64,000 bases of DNA from Candidatus Aalborgiella aggregata. Lineage in GTDB: Bacteria > Pseudomonadota > Gammaproteobacteria > Burkholderiales > Burkholderiaceae_C. Position numbers and translations under genes: made by a program. The stretch covers positions 62,001 to 126,000 of the forward strand of contig JADIYY010000002.1 of assembly GCA_016705065.1 (NCBI GenBank), read 5' to 3'. The notes beneath the pieces were generated by a model. It did no database searches. It saw only the letters and a program-made list of their open reading frames with translations, and was not told the origin of the DNA. Shown one piece after another: positions 45,097-53,522 of this stretch (position 1 is its first letter; each line of letters starts with the position of its first letter).

Positions 45097-45588
45097 TTAA
45101 TAAATTTTTTCTAAACGTTGAACGAGATATTTGGCGCGGTCTTGGTGGGCTTCGAATTTGGGGATGGGGATGCCGGTGCGCAGCCACAAGAGCATTTCAC
45201 GCGGGGTGCAAATGCGCATGCTGCCCACGTTGTACAGGGTCAAAACTTCTTTATCACCGGTAATGAAGTAATCACAGGCGGCCAATTGGGCGTCAGCCAG
45301 TATCCAGCCATCGTCAGCATCTTTGCACGGCACTGTGGTGTAGGCTGCGGGGGCTATGGTGTATTCATCGCAGAAGGTGGTGATGGCCGAATCGGTATCG
45401 CTCGCTGACCACTTGAATTTGGTGGGCAAATGTGTTTTCAGTTCCAGCAAAACACGCTCACATGTGTGGCATTGAATGCGCTCAAACGGATTAGGGGATG
45501 TGGTTTTAAGTGCGACCACCAAATCATGGCATACGCCTTTGGCAACCAAGGCTGACAGCAACACATTGGTGTCGAGAAATACTTTCAT
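45097..45588 (-). CDS. PIN-domain toxin (VapC-like ribonuclease)
   Basis: The 163-residue protein begins MKVFLDTNVLLSALVAKGV with the first PIN Asp, and continues with a conserved Glu (ERVLLEL) and the later Asp residues (CKDADDGWILADAQLAACD). PIN toxins cleave RNA. It lies 12 bases downstream of a ribbon-helix-helix protein, forming a type II toxin-antitoxin pair. Confidence 0.87.
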   Translation of the reverse strand: MKVFLDTNVLLSALVAKGVCHDLVVALKTTSPNPFERIQCHTCERVLLELKTHLPTKFKWSASDTDSAITTFCDEYTIAPAAYTTVPCKDADDGWILADAQLAACDYFITGDKEVLTLYNVGSMRICTPREMLLWLRTGIPIPKFEAHQDRAKYLVQRLEKIY

Positions 45589-45600
45589 CGCAGTTTGCAG

Positions 45601-45816
45601 TTACGAAATCAAGGCAAACACGTCTTCGTCCGTCAATATGCCTTGTGCTTGCGCCAGTGGCACACCTTTGGCGCGCAAGGCCTCTAGCCGCGACAAAAAG
45701 ACTTGCGACTTCAGTGCATCGCGCGCGATGTCACTCTTTGACTTGCCAGTGATAGCAGCCAATTCATTGAGTTGCTGGTCCAGCTTGTCATCAATCCGCA
45801 GTGTCAACATTGACAT
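45601..45816 (-). CDS. Ribbon-helix-helix antitoxin
   Basis: A 71-residue protein with a ribbon-helix-helix fold at its N-terminus (MLTLRIDDKLDQQLNELAAI, TGKSKSDIARDALKSQV) and a C-terminal tail for toxin binding. It is the first gene of the pair with the PIN toxin and probably represses its own promoter. Confidence 0.87.
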   Translation of the reverse strand: MSMLTLRIDDKLDQQLNELAAITGKSKSDIARDALKSQVFLSRLEALRAKGVPLAQAQGILTDEDVFALIS

Positions 45817-45940
45817 GACATGACTCCTTCAAAAGTTTGTATGACATTGTAATACAAATCCTTGAATTCCATCTCACTACAATGAAACAAAAGCAAAGAA
45901 TGCAGCAAAAAATACAGCGAACCATAAAGGACTAACCAGC

Positions 45941-46804
45941 ATGAACACCTACACCCCCGACGAACTGAACCGCCTGTACAACAACCGCTTGCTGGTGCCT
46001 GAATGCATGGACATTTTGGCAAAGTGGACGCAAGAATCTGCAGCGGTGCGGCAATCGCAGCGATGCCACATTGATGTGCCGTATGGCAAGGCTGACAGCC
46101 ACAAGTTGGACATCTTCCCGGCCGCAGACACGGCCAACCATCTGGCACCCGTGGTGGTGTTCATTCACGGTGGCTATTGGCGCACATTGGACAAAGCCGA
46201 TCAATCGTTTTTAGCGCCCACCCTGACGCAGCAAGGTTCGTGTGTGGTGATACCCAACTACAGCTTGTGCCCTGCTGTCACGGTGTCGGACATTGTGTTG
46301 GAGCTGGTGCAAGCGGTGGCATGGGTGTACAACAACATTGCACGCTATGGCGGCGACCCCAGACGCATCACCATCGCTGGGCATTCAGCGGGTGGGCATT
46401 TGGTGGCGATGTTGCTGAGTTGTTTGTGGCAAGCGCACGATAAAAAATTGCCCAGCAATGTCGTTAAAAACGCGCTGTCTATTTCCGGTTTGTTTGAAAT
46501 GCAAAGCATACAGCGCTGCCCGTATTTGCAAGATTCACTGCACCTGACAGACGCTGAAGTGAAACGCATCAGCCCTGCATGGCTGCCAGCACCCAAAGCA
46601 GGTCAACTGGTCAGCGTGTGCGGTGGTGACGAGTCCAGCGAATTCAAACGCCACAACCAATTGATACAAAGCGCATGGGGCAAACAAGTGGTGCCCATCA
46701 GCGAAGTGCTGCCCGGCTTGAACCACTTCACCATCTTAGAAGCGCTGTGCCAAAGCGGGTCGCGCTTGAATGGCTTGTTGCTGGATATGTTGCAGCCAAA
46801 TTAA
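45941..46804 (+). CDS. Alpha/beta hydrolase, kynurenine formamidase/esterase-like
   Basis: A 287-residue cytoplasmic hydrolase with VVVFIHGGYWRTLDKADQ (HGG oxyanion motif), the nucleophile elbow ITIAGHSAGGHL and a late His in LPGLNHFTILEAL. The HGGYWR pattern is typical of kynurenine formamidase-like and carboxylesterase members (BD-FAE group). It is not next to other tryptophan-catabolism genes, so the substrate is left open. It is divergent from the toxin-antitoxin pair. Confidence 0.83.
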   Translation: MNTYTPDELNRLYNNRLLVPECMDILAKWTQESAAVRQSQRCHIDVPYGKADSHKLDIFPAADTANHLAPVVVFIHGGYWRTLDKADQSFLAPTLTQQGSCVVIPNYSLCPAVTVSDIVLELVQAVAWVYNNIARYGGDPRRITIAGHSAGGHLVAMLLSCLWQAHDKKLPSNVVKNALSISGLFEMQSIQRCPYLQDSLHLTDAEVKRISPAWLPAPKAGQLVSVCGGDESSEFKRHNQLIQSAWGKQVVPISEVLPGLNHFTILEALCQSGSRLNGLLLDMLQPN

Positions 46805-46827
46805 TTCTTGGCGCTGAGCCGGTCAGT

Positions 46828-47874
46828 TCAAGATTTCAGTACTTTATTCAAAAACTCAATCACGGCTTTGCCTGCGGCATCGCGTGCTTTGCGGTCGCCC
46901 TCTAAGCTGGCACCTTTGTCGGCACACAGGTCTTTGTTGATGCTGGCGACACTTGCTTGGTTGAGGATTTCTTCAGTACGGCGGTCGCGGTACTTCAATT
47001 CTTTCACATCAAATTCCAGTGGGCAGCCCTCTTTGGTTTTGGTGTTGTTACGCGCATTGATGCGCCGTGTGTCGTCCACATCAAACTTATGGCGCGCCCC
47101 AGGCAGCGTGACAAATTCGGTGGGTGTGCCTGCTGCTGTGATGCGCTGGGCATAGGTTTTACAGTCGCTCAAATAGGTGTAATCGTCCGCATCACCATGC
47201 ACAAACAAAATGGGCGCAGGACCAAACACGCCGGGCTTGGGCGATACCGTCAAATTACCTGCACAGCCGCCGCTGTACATGGCAAGGTGCGCAGCAAAGC
47301 GCACACCGGCAGGGCCAGAGCTGTTGGCGATAGGTGTCACAGCGCTGCGTAATACGGTGATGCCGCCTCTGGAAAAGCCCATGACGGCGATGCGTTTGGG
47401 GTCAATGCGCGGGTGCGTGGCCAACATGCCCAAAGCCGCAAAGGCATCCGCGGTATCGGCACCAAATGGCACTTGGCTTTGGTCTTCTCCGGTGGATTTA
47501 ACACCGCGCGGGCCAAACACATCAATCACCATGGCGGCGATGCCTTGCTCGTTGAACAATTTGGCCCAATAGGTAATCTGCTCAGGATAAATGCCGCCTG
47601 ATCCATGCACCAGCACCACAGCGGGCAGCTTGGCATCTGCGGCAGCATTGGCAGGCAAAACCAACTGCCCTTGCGCAGTGGCTGCGGGTCGGGGGCGATT
47701 GGCGTACAACAATTCCATCACCGTGGCGGGTGAGCTGGACGCATAGCTGTAAATGCCATTGCCAGGACCGCTGCGAAAATCAGTCACCGGCGTGACCGTT
47801 TGCGCCACGCTGGCTAAATGGCAAAAACCCAAGCCCACACTCAAAAGCATGGTGTTCAAAGACGGACGATTCAT
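46828..47874 (-). CDS. Exported dienelactone-hydrolase-family protein
   Basis: The 348-residue protein carries a signal peptide (LLSVGLGFCHLASVAQT) and an alpha/beta hydrolase domain: LPAVVLVHGSGGIYPEQITY, nucleophile elbow AVMGFSRGGITVLRSA, the acid-containing ILFVHGDADDYTYLSDCKTY and a His in PGARHKFDVDD. The substrate is unknown. It converges with the previous hydrolase. Confidence 0.82.
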   Translation of the reverse strand: MNRPSLNTMLLSVGLGFCHLASVAQTVTPVTDFRSGPGNGIYSYASSSPATVMELLYANRPRPAATAQGQLVLPANAAADAKLPAVVLVHGSGGIYPEQITYWAKLFNEQGIAAMVIDVFGPRGVKSTGEDQSQVPFGADTADAFAALGMLATHPRIDPKRIAVMGFSRGGITVLRSAVTPIANSSGPAGVRFAAHLAMYSGGCAGNLTVSPKPGVFGPAPILFVHGDADDYTYLSDCKTYAQRITAAGTPTEFVTLPGARHKFDVDDTRRINARNNTKTKEGCPLEFDVKELKYRDRRTEEILNQASVASINKDLCADKGASLEGDRKARDAAGKAVIEFLNKVLKS

Positions 47875-47953
47875 GACACGACTCCCTCACATAAAGGAAA
47901 CAGAGTATTCAGTATGAACCGTATCGCAGCAGGCGTCAAGCTGACACTGTTAT

Positions 47954-48019
47954 GCTATATATTTAATAGCACACTAGGCAATCAATACGCCGACTAGAGG
48001 CTAATTTCTTATATAAAAA
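47954..48019 (-). repeat. Intergenic repeat family, copy R8
   Basis: Reverse-oriented. On the plus strand it reads GCTATATATTTAATAGCACA, then CTAGGCAATCAATACGCCGA and CTAGAGGCTAATTTCTTATA. It starts about 20 bases after the pyrD stop in the same orientation as pyrD. Confidence 0.9.
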
Positions 48020-48038
48020 ATGCCAGGGCAGTGTAAGT

Positions 48039-49103
48039 TCACTGTTTGCCATGGCGCTGCAGCGCCAGTGCGGCTTCTTTCACCAAGTCGGGGCCTTTGT
48101 AGATGAGGCCGGTGTAGATTTGCACCACGTCAGCGCCGGCTTCGATTTTGCTGATTGCATCGGCTGCGCTCATCACGCCGCCTACGCCGATGATGGGGAA
48201 GTCTTTGCCCAGTGCTTTGCGCAGTTGGCGAATCACTTGGTTGCTGGCTTGCAAAACGGGCGCACCGCTCAGACCACCCGCCTCTTCAGCATGCGGCAGG
48301 CCTTTGACGGCTTCGCGGCTTAAGGTGGTGTTGGTGGCGACGACGCCATCCATCTTGTGGTGCAACAAACTTGCAGCGATGACTTCGATTTGCGCAGCAT
48401 CCAAATCGGGGGCGATTTTGATGAAGATGGGCACGCTTTTGCCGTGTTTCTTTTTCAGCACTTTGCGCTCTGCGGCTATCGCGCCTAAGAGCGCGTCCAA
48501 GGCCTCGTCGCTTTGCAAGGCGCGCAGGTTTTTGGTGTTGGGGCTGGAGATGTTGACGGTGACGTAATCGGCATGTGGGTAGACACCGCGCAGACCTATC
48601 AAATAGTCGCTGGTGGCGTTTTCAATCGGTGTGGCGGCGTTTTTGCCGATGTTCAAACCCAAGAGCATGGGGTGCTTGCCCTTGCCTGCCAGGCTGCGGA
48701 ATTTGGCTTTTTGCACGTTGGCGATGAAGGCATCCAAACCATCGTTGTTAAAGCCCAAGCGGTTGATCAGCGCGTTGGCTTTGGGCAGGCGAAACATGCG
48801 CGGCTTGGGGTTGCCGGGTTGTGCCAGCGGTGTGACAGTGCCGACCTCAACAAAGCCAAAACCCATACCGCCCAACGCATCAATGGCGCGGGCGTTTTTG
48901 TCCAAACCGGCGGCCAAACCGACGCGGTTAGGGAAGGTCAAACCAGCGAGTTCTATCGCATCATCCACCCGCGCATTGCAATACGCCCAAGCCAGCGGCG
49001 TGCCCTGCGCGGCGGTGAGCGCGTGCATGGTAAGTTCGTGTGCGGCTTCAGCGTCTAAGCCAAACAAAAAGGGTCTGGCCAAACCGTAGGGAAGTAATGA
49101 CAT
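48039..49103 (-). CDS. pyrD: Dihydroorotate dehydrogenase (quinone), class 2
   Basis: A 354-residue class 2 enzyme: N-terminal membrane-associating helices (LARPFLFGLDAEAAHELTMH), FPNRVGLAAGLDKNARAID, FGFVEVGTVTPLAQPGNPKP, the catalytic Ser region VTVNISSPNTKNLR and GVGGVMSAADAISKIEAGAD. It oxidises dihydroorotate with ubiquinone in pyrimidine synthesis. It is divergent from rpiA. The frame is intact. Confidence 0.97.
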   Translation of the reverse strand: MSLLPYGLARPFLFGLDAEAAHELTMHALTAAQGTPLAWAYCNARVDDAIELAGLTFPNRVGLAAGLDKNARAIDALGGMGFGFVEVGTVTPLAQPGNPKPRMFRLPKANALINRLGFNNDGLDAFIANVQKAKFRSLAGKGKHPMLLGLNIGKNAATPIENATSDYLIGLRGVYPHADYVTVNISSPNTKNLRALQSDEALDALLGAIAAERKVLKKKHGKSVPIFIKIAPDLDAAQIEVIAASLLHHKMDGVVATNTTLSREAVKGLPHAEEAGGLSGAPVLQASNQVIRQLRKALGKDFPIIGVGGVMSAADAISKIEAGADVVQIYTGLIYKGPDLVKEAALALQRHGKQ

Positions 49104-49187
49104 TGGGTGATGAGATCTGTGTTTGGGTTGCGAGATAATGTAAAACGACTATAAGCACTATTTTCGCAGAACTTAAAAAGATAAATC

Positions 49188-49859
49188 ATGACACAAGACG
49201 AACTTAAAACACTGGTTGGCCAAGCTGCTTTGCAATACGTGGTGGCGGGCGATATTGTGGGCGTGGGCACTGGCTCTACGGTCAACAAATTCATTGATGC
49301 CTTGGGCACCATCAAGCACACCATCAAAGGCGCGGTGTCCAGCTCGGTCGCCAGCACCGAACGGCTCAAAGCCCTGGGCATCACGGTGTTTGATGCCAAC
49401 GAGGTGGATTCGCTTGCGGTCTACATTGACGGCGCAGATGAAATTGACCACGCAGGCTACATGATCAAAGGCGGTGGCGCAGCGCTGACCCGCGAAAAAA
49501 TTGTGGCGGCGCTGTCCAAACAATTTGTGTGCATTGCCGACGAAAGCAAACTGGTGAACACCTTGGGCGCGTTCCCTCTGCCAGTTGAAGTGATACCAAT
49601 GGCAACCAAGCGTGTGATGCAGCAATTCAGCGCCATGGGTGGCCAATGCAATGTCCGTTTAAAAGATGGAAAGCCTTTGGTGACCGACAACGGGCAACAC
49701 ATTGTGGATGTGCTGAACCTGAAAATCTCCGACCCATTGGCCTTCGAATCCCAAGTCAACCAATGGCCAGGCGTGGTGACAGTCGGCGTCTTCGCCCACC
49801 AAAAAGCGCATGTGTGTTTGTTGGGGACTTCGAGTGGTGTGAAGACCTTGAAGTTTTGA
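49188..49859 (+). CDS. rpiA: Ribose-5-phosphate isomerase A
   Basis: The 223-residue product is full length: DIVGVGTGSTVNKFIDAL, VSSSVASTERLKALGI, VYIDGADEIDHAGYMIKGGG with the active-site acidic residues, and CIADESKLVNTLGAFPLPVE. It interconverts ribose 5-phosphate and ribulose 5-phosphate. The ATG at 49188 follows an AAAAAGAT stretch, a weak Shine-Dalgarno. The HPP gene follows 10 bases later. Confidence 0.97.
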   Translation: MTQDELKTLVGQAALQYVVAGDIVGVGTGSTVNKFIDALGTIKHTIKGAVSSSVASTERLKALGITVFDANEVDSLAVYIDGADEIDHAGYMIKGGGAALTREKIVAALSKQFVCIADESKLVNTLGAFPLPVEVIPMATKRVMQQFSAMGGQCNVRLKDGKPLVTDNGQHIVDVLNLKISDPLAFESQVNQWPGVVTVGVFAHQKAHVCLLGTSSGVKTLKF

Positions 49860-49869
49860 TCGCATCGAG

Positions 49870-50391
49870 ATGATGCGCTTGCTGCAACAGCCTGCTGTTC
49901 GACTGCTTTGGTGCCTCATCGGCGCGGCCTGTGGCATTGCGTTGGCGCTTTTTGTGGTTGGGCCTACACACCATGCCTTTGTGTTGGCATCGCTCGGTGG
50001 TAGCACTGTTTTTTTATTTGGCTTAACGCGTGCACCTGCCGCGCAGTTGCGTGCATTACTGGGTGGGCATTTGGGAACTGCGGCGATTGGCATTGCTTGC
50101 GCGCAGTTCTTAGGCAATTCGCTGGTGGCCTATGTGGCTGCGGTTACTTTGTCTTTGGGCTTTATGCTGCTGACGCGCACTGTCCACCCACCTGCAGGCG
50201 CTAACCCAGTCATCATGGTGCATGCGCAAGCATCTTGGTCTGCCTTGTTAGACCCTGTCCTTTTGGGTGTGGCTTGTTTGATAGGTGTTGCCGCTATTTG
50301 GAGCCGCATTTACCCTGAATTGGTTCACTATCCCGTATCAGTTTGGGAACCATCTCCACCGTCTGTCAACTGGGGTGGCTGGTCAAAGTAG
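49870..50391 (+). CDS. HPP family integral membrane protein
   Basis: A 173-residue protein with about four hydrophobic segments and the HPP signature TVHPPAGANPVIMV. Some HPP proteins are implicated in nitrite transport in plastids and cyanobacteria; no function can be assigned here. It begins 10 bases after rpiA and may be cotranscribed. The end faces murJ on the other strand. Confidence 0.88.
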   Translation: MMRLLQQPAVRLLWCLIGAACGIALALFVVGPTHHAFVLASLGGSTVFLFGLTRAPAAQLRALLGGHLGTAAIGIACAQFLGNSLVAYVAAVTLSLGFMLLTRTVHPPAGANPVIMVHAQASWSALLDPVLLGVACLIGVAAIWSRIYPELVHYPVSVWEPSPPSVNWGGWSK

Positions 50392-50418
50392 GCATATCAA
50401 AAATGTTTTACTGATGTT

Positions 50419-51987
50419 TTACTGGCGCTTAATCAAGGCTTTCACGTTCAAGCCAGTGCCCATCACAGCTATAAAATAAATAGCAACTGAGGAAATAATT
50501 ACGCCGGCTAGATACACAATTCTCATCAAAATATCGCTGCGTAAGGCAGTCCAATCGACGACTTGGTTGGACCACCACAAAAACGCTGCCAGCAAGCAGC
50601 TAGCAAAAAACACTTGCGAGAAATACTTGCCCCAACCCGCCACAGGTTGGTAGCTGCCACGGCGTATCAAGCCGATGAGCAACCACAAGGCGTTGATTAA
50701 TGCCCCAACGCCAATCGACAATGCCAAACCGGCATGGGCAAAAAGCGGTACCAGAACAAGATTCAACAACTGGGTAATGACCAAAACAGCAATGGCAATT
50801 TTGACCGGGGTTTTCATGTCTTGGCTGGCGTAAAAACCTGGCGCGAGAATTTTGATGGCTATCAAACCGATCAAACCCACGGCATAGCCCATCAAGGGCG
50901 TGGTGACTTGGGTCACATCATGATTCGAAAACACGCCATAGTGGTACAAGGTCGCCACCAAAGGCTTGGCAAACAACAAGAGTGCCACGGTACAAGGTAC
51001 GGCCAAGAGCACCACCAAACGCAAACCCCAATCAATCATGGCGGAATACTCGGCTGTGTCACCACTGGCTTTGGCAGCCACCAAGCGCGGTGTCAACACC
51101 ACACCCAAGGCCACGCCCAAGAGTGCCGTGGGAAATTCCATGAAGCGCTCGGCATAGCCCATCCATGAAATACTGCCCGCTTGCAAGTGCGATGCGATTT
51201 GCAAATTGATGATGGCGGAAATATGCGCCACGCTGACGCCCAACAATGCTGGCAACATCAAGGTGGCGACACGGCGCACGCCTGCATCAGCCCACGCGGT
51301 TTTGATGCCTGATGGACTCAAATTCAATTGGGGTGTCATGCCAAGTTGAGACAGCGCATAAATTTGCATGCCCAATTGCAATACACCGCCCAACATGACA
51401 CCGGCCGTCATGGCGTAAATCGGTGCTATGCCCATCGTTTTAAACCAAGGCGCACCCAACCATGCGGCAGTGATCATGCAGATATTGAGGAGTACGGGTG
51501 TGAATGCGGGTATGGCGAATTTTTTGTAGGTGTTCAGAACCCCTGCCCCCAAAGCCACCAGCGACATGAAGCCAATGTAGGGGAACATCCAACGCGCCAT
51601 CAGCACGCCAGCTTCATAGCCACGCGGATCTTGCTTCAAACCACTGGCCATGATCCACACCAACACGGGTGCAGCAACAACGCCGATGATGCAGGTAACT
51701 ACCAGCACGACAAACAACACCGTGGCAACGCGATTCACCAATTGGTGCGTGGCCGCATCACCGTCGTTGACTTTGCTTTGCCCCAGCACCGGAACAAACG
51801 CTTGGCTGAAAGCGCCTTCGGCAAACAAACGGCGAAACATATTGGGCAGCCGAAACGCCACATTGAAGGCATCGGTCATGCTGCTGGCACCGAACATGGT
51901 GGCCATCAGCTGCTCGCGCACCAAACCCGTGATGCGCGACAACAGCGTGAATGCGGTGATGATGGAGGCAGATTTAAAGAGTGTCAC
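50419..51987 (-). CDS. murJ: Lipid II flippase MurJ (MviN family)
   Basis: The 522-residue protein has about 14 hydrophobic segments and MurJ landmarks: SRITGLVREQLMATMFGASS, FNVAFRLPNMFRRLFAEGAF, and the ASHLQAGSISWMGYAERFMEFP region. It flips lipid II for peptidoglycan synthesis. Residues about 492-507 (YLAGVIISSVAIYF) are coded by DNA that matches the repeat family, although that protein segment also fits a normal final helix. Confidence 0.95.
   Translation of the reverse strand: MTLFKSASIITAFTLLSRITGLVREQLMATMFGASSMTDAFNVAFRLPNMFRRLFAEGAFSQAFVPVLGQSKVNDGDAATHQLVNRVATVLFVVLVVTCIIGVVAAPVLVWIMASGLKQDPRGYEAGVLMARWMFPYIGFMSLVALGAGVLNTYKKFAIPAFTPVLLNICMITAAWLGAPWFKTMGIAPIYAMTAGVMLGGVLQLGMQIYALSQLGMTPQLNLSPSGIKTAWADAGVRRVATLMLPALLGVSVAHISAIINLQIASHLQAGSISWMGYAERFMEFPTALLGVALGVVLTPRLVAAKASGDTAEYSAMIDWGLRLVVLLAVPCTVALLLFAKPLVATLYHYGVFSNHDVTQVTTPLMGYAVGLIGLIAIKILAPGFYASQDMKTPVKIAIAVLVITQLLNLVLVPLFAHAGLALSIGVGALINALWLLIGLIRRGSYQPVAGWGKYFSQVFFASCLLAAFLWWSNQVVDWTALRSDILMRIVYLAGVIISSVAIYFIAVMGTGLNVKALIKRQ
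50468..50514 (-). repeat. Repeat-family copy inside the murJ coding sequence
   Basis: Read on the gene's strand: CTAGCCGGCGTAATTATTTC, then CTCAGTTGCTATTTATTTTA and TAGC. Against the family core from copy R7 and its relatives I count about 34-35 of 44 identical bases without gaps, including the first 12. Orientation is the same as the gene. Confidence 0.7.
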
Positions 51988-52033
51988 AGGGCTTTAGTTT
52001 AACGGCAGATAGACAGTTGTCTTAAACCATTAA

Positions 52034-52057
52034 AAAAGCCACCCGAAGGTGGCTTTT
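52034..52057 (-). terminator. Rho-independent terminator of the LivK-type receptor gene
   Basis: Perfect stem AAAAGCCACC/GGTGGCTTTT with a four-base loop. On the minus strand it is followed by a T run (TTTTTTAA). It lies 18 bases downstream of the receptor's stop and upstream of murJ. Confidence 0.9.
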
Positions 52058-52074
52058 AGGAGTAAAAACTCAGA

Positions 52075-53214
52075 TTAGCGGATAACTGCCAAGTCAACTG
52101 GCTTACCACCTTTGTAAGTCTTCAATGTCAAAGCGCCGTTTTTGATGTCGCCTTTGGCATCAAATGTGATCGGGCCAGTCACGCCTTGGTAGTTGGTTGT
52201 TTTTGCCAACACTGGGAGGTATTTTGCTGGGTCAGAAGAACCAGCTTTTTCCATCGCAGCAACCATCACGTTGACAGAGTCATACACGTACGGTGCATAG
52301 ATTTGCACGTCAGCATTGAACTTGGCTTTGAACTTGGCTTTGAATGCGTCCATGCCAGCTTTTTGCTTGCCTTCTACACCACCAGCTTCAGCGCAATAAA
52401 CTTGGTCGTCAGCCATTGCGTCACCAGCCAATTTGGCCAATTCAGCAGAGCAGATACCGTCACCACCCATGAACTTGGCATTGATGCCCAAAGATTTCAT
52501 TTGGCGCAACATTGGGCCAGCTACAGCGTCCATACCACCGAAGAACACCACATCAGGTTTCTTGGCTTTGAGGTTGGTCAAGATGGCCATAAAGTCAGTT
52601 GCTTTGTCGTTGGTGTATTCATGTCCAACCACATTGCCTTTTGCAGCAACAACGGCTTTCTTGAACTCATCAGCCACACCTTGGCCGTAAGCTGTACGGT
52701 CGTCGATCACGGCGATGGATTTGCCTTTCAATGTAGAAACAGCATAACGGCCCAATGTGCCGCCCAAATGCACGTCGTCAGCAACCACGCGGAAAGTTGT
52801 TTTGAAACCTTGGCGAGTGTATTTTGGGTTGGTAGCTGATGGAGAAATTTGTGGAATGCCAGCGTCGCTGTAAATTTTTGATGCTGGAATAGATGTACCA
52901 GAATTCAAGTGACCAACCACGCCTTTGACTTTTTGGTCAGCCAATTTTTGCGCAACAGCTGTACCTTGCTTTGGATCACCAGCGTCGTCTTCGGTCAAGA
53001 GTTCAAACTTGACTGCTTTACCGCCAATTTTCACGCCTTTGGCGTTCAACTCTTCAATCGCCAATTTAGCGCCGTTTTCGTTGTCTTTGCCCAAGTGAGC
53101 AATGCCACCTGAAGTTGGACCCACGTGGCCCAATTTGATGACTTCTTGAGAGAAAGCCAAGCCAGATGCCACGGCCACAGATGCGGCAACAATCATTTTC
53201 AATTTGAATTGCAT
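52075..53214 (-). CDS. Branched-chain amino acid-type ABC transporter substrate-binding protein (LivJ/LivK family)
   Basis: The 379-residue periplasmic protein has a signal peptide (MIVAASVAVASGLAFSQE) and the Peripla_BP_6 fold: IKLGHVGPTSGGIAHLGKDN, VKGVVGHLNSGTSIPASKIY, IPQISPSATNPKYTRQGFKT and KSIAVIDDRTAYGQGVADEF. It binds branched-chain or related amino acids. GGAG precedes ATG 53214. No permease or ATPase gene is adjacent; it appears as an orphan receptor with its own terminator. Confidence 0.93.
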   Translation of the reverse strand: MQFKLKMIVAASVAVASGLAFSQEVIKLGHVGPTSGGIAHLGKDNENGAKLAIEELNAKGVKIGGKAVKFELLTEDDAGDPKQGTAVAQKLADQKVKGVVGHLNSGTSIPASKIYSDAGIPQISPSATNPKYTRQGFKTTFRVVADDVHLGGTLGRYAVSTLKGKSIAVIDDRTAYGQGVADEFKKAVVAAKGNVVGHEYTNDKATDFMAILTNLKAKKPDVVFFGGMDAVAGPMLRQMKSLGINAKFMGGDGICSAELAKLAGDAMADDQVYCAEAGGVEGKQKAGMDAFKAKFKAKFNADVQIYAPYVYDSVNVMVAAMEKAGSSDPAKYLPVLAKTTNYQGVTGPITFDAKGDIKNGALTLKTYKGGKPVDLAVIR

Positions 53215-53522
53215 AAAAACTCCAGTTAAAAAAACCAAAAACAAAAATAGTTGAGAAGCCGGTGAATCTCACCAAACCTCAACGGGCTAAAGAATACAGC
53301 AAAAAGTGAGCAAAACAACTAGCGTAAACACCAGTTGATTACTTTATTTCATTTTCTGCCTATCCTTTGCTTTAACGTAGTCGTTCAGAATCTGGCAGAC
53401 ACGTCCTAAGAAAAAATCAAAACAAAAAGTTGAATGCAATACCTGAATGCAATAACTAAGGGTTTACCCCTGACTCGTACTTGAGAACCACTTAATCAGG
53501 CTTGCTTTCTGAGAACTGTCTT
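53215..53522. promoter_or_regulatory. Upstream region of the receptor gene with an AAGGGTTTACCCC motif
   Basis: About 300 bases between pepA's stop and the receptor's start, with no gene seen. It contains AAGGGTTTACCCC at 53458-53470, the third site of the shared palindromic motif, 244 bases from the start codon, and several A runs. A promoter is expected but not precisely visible. Confidence 0.45.
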
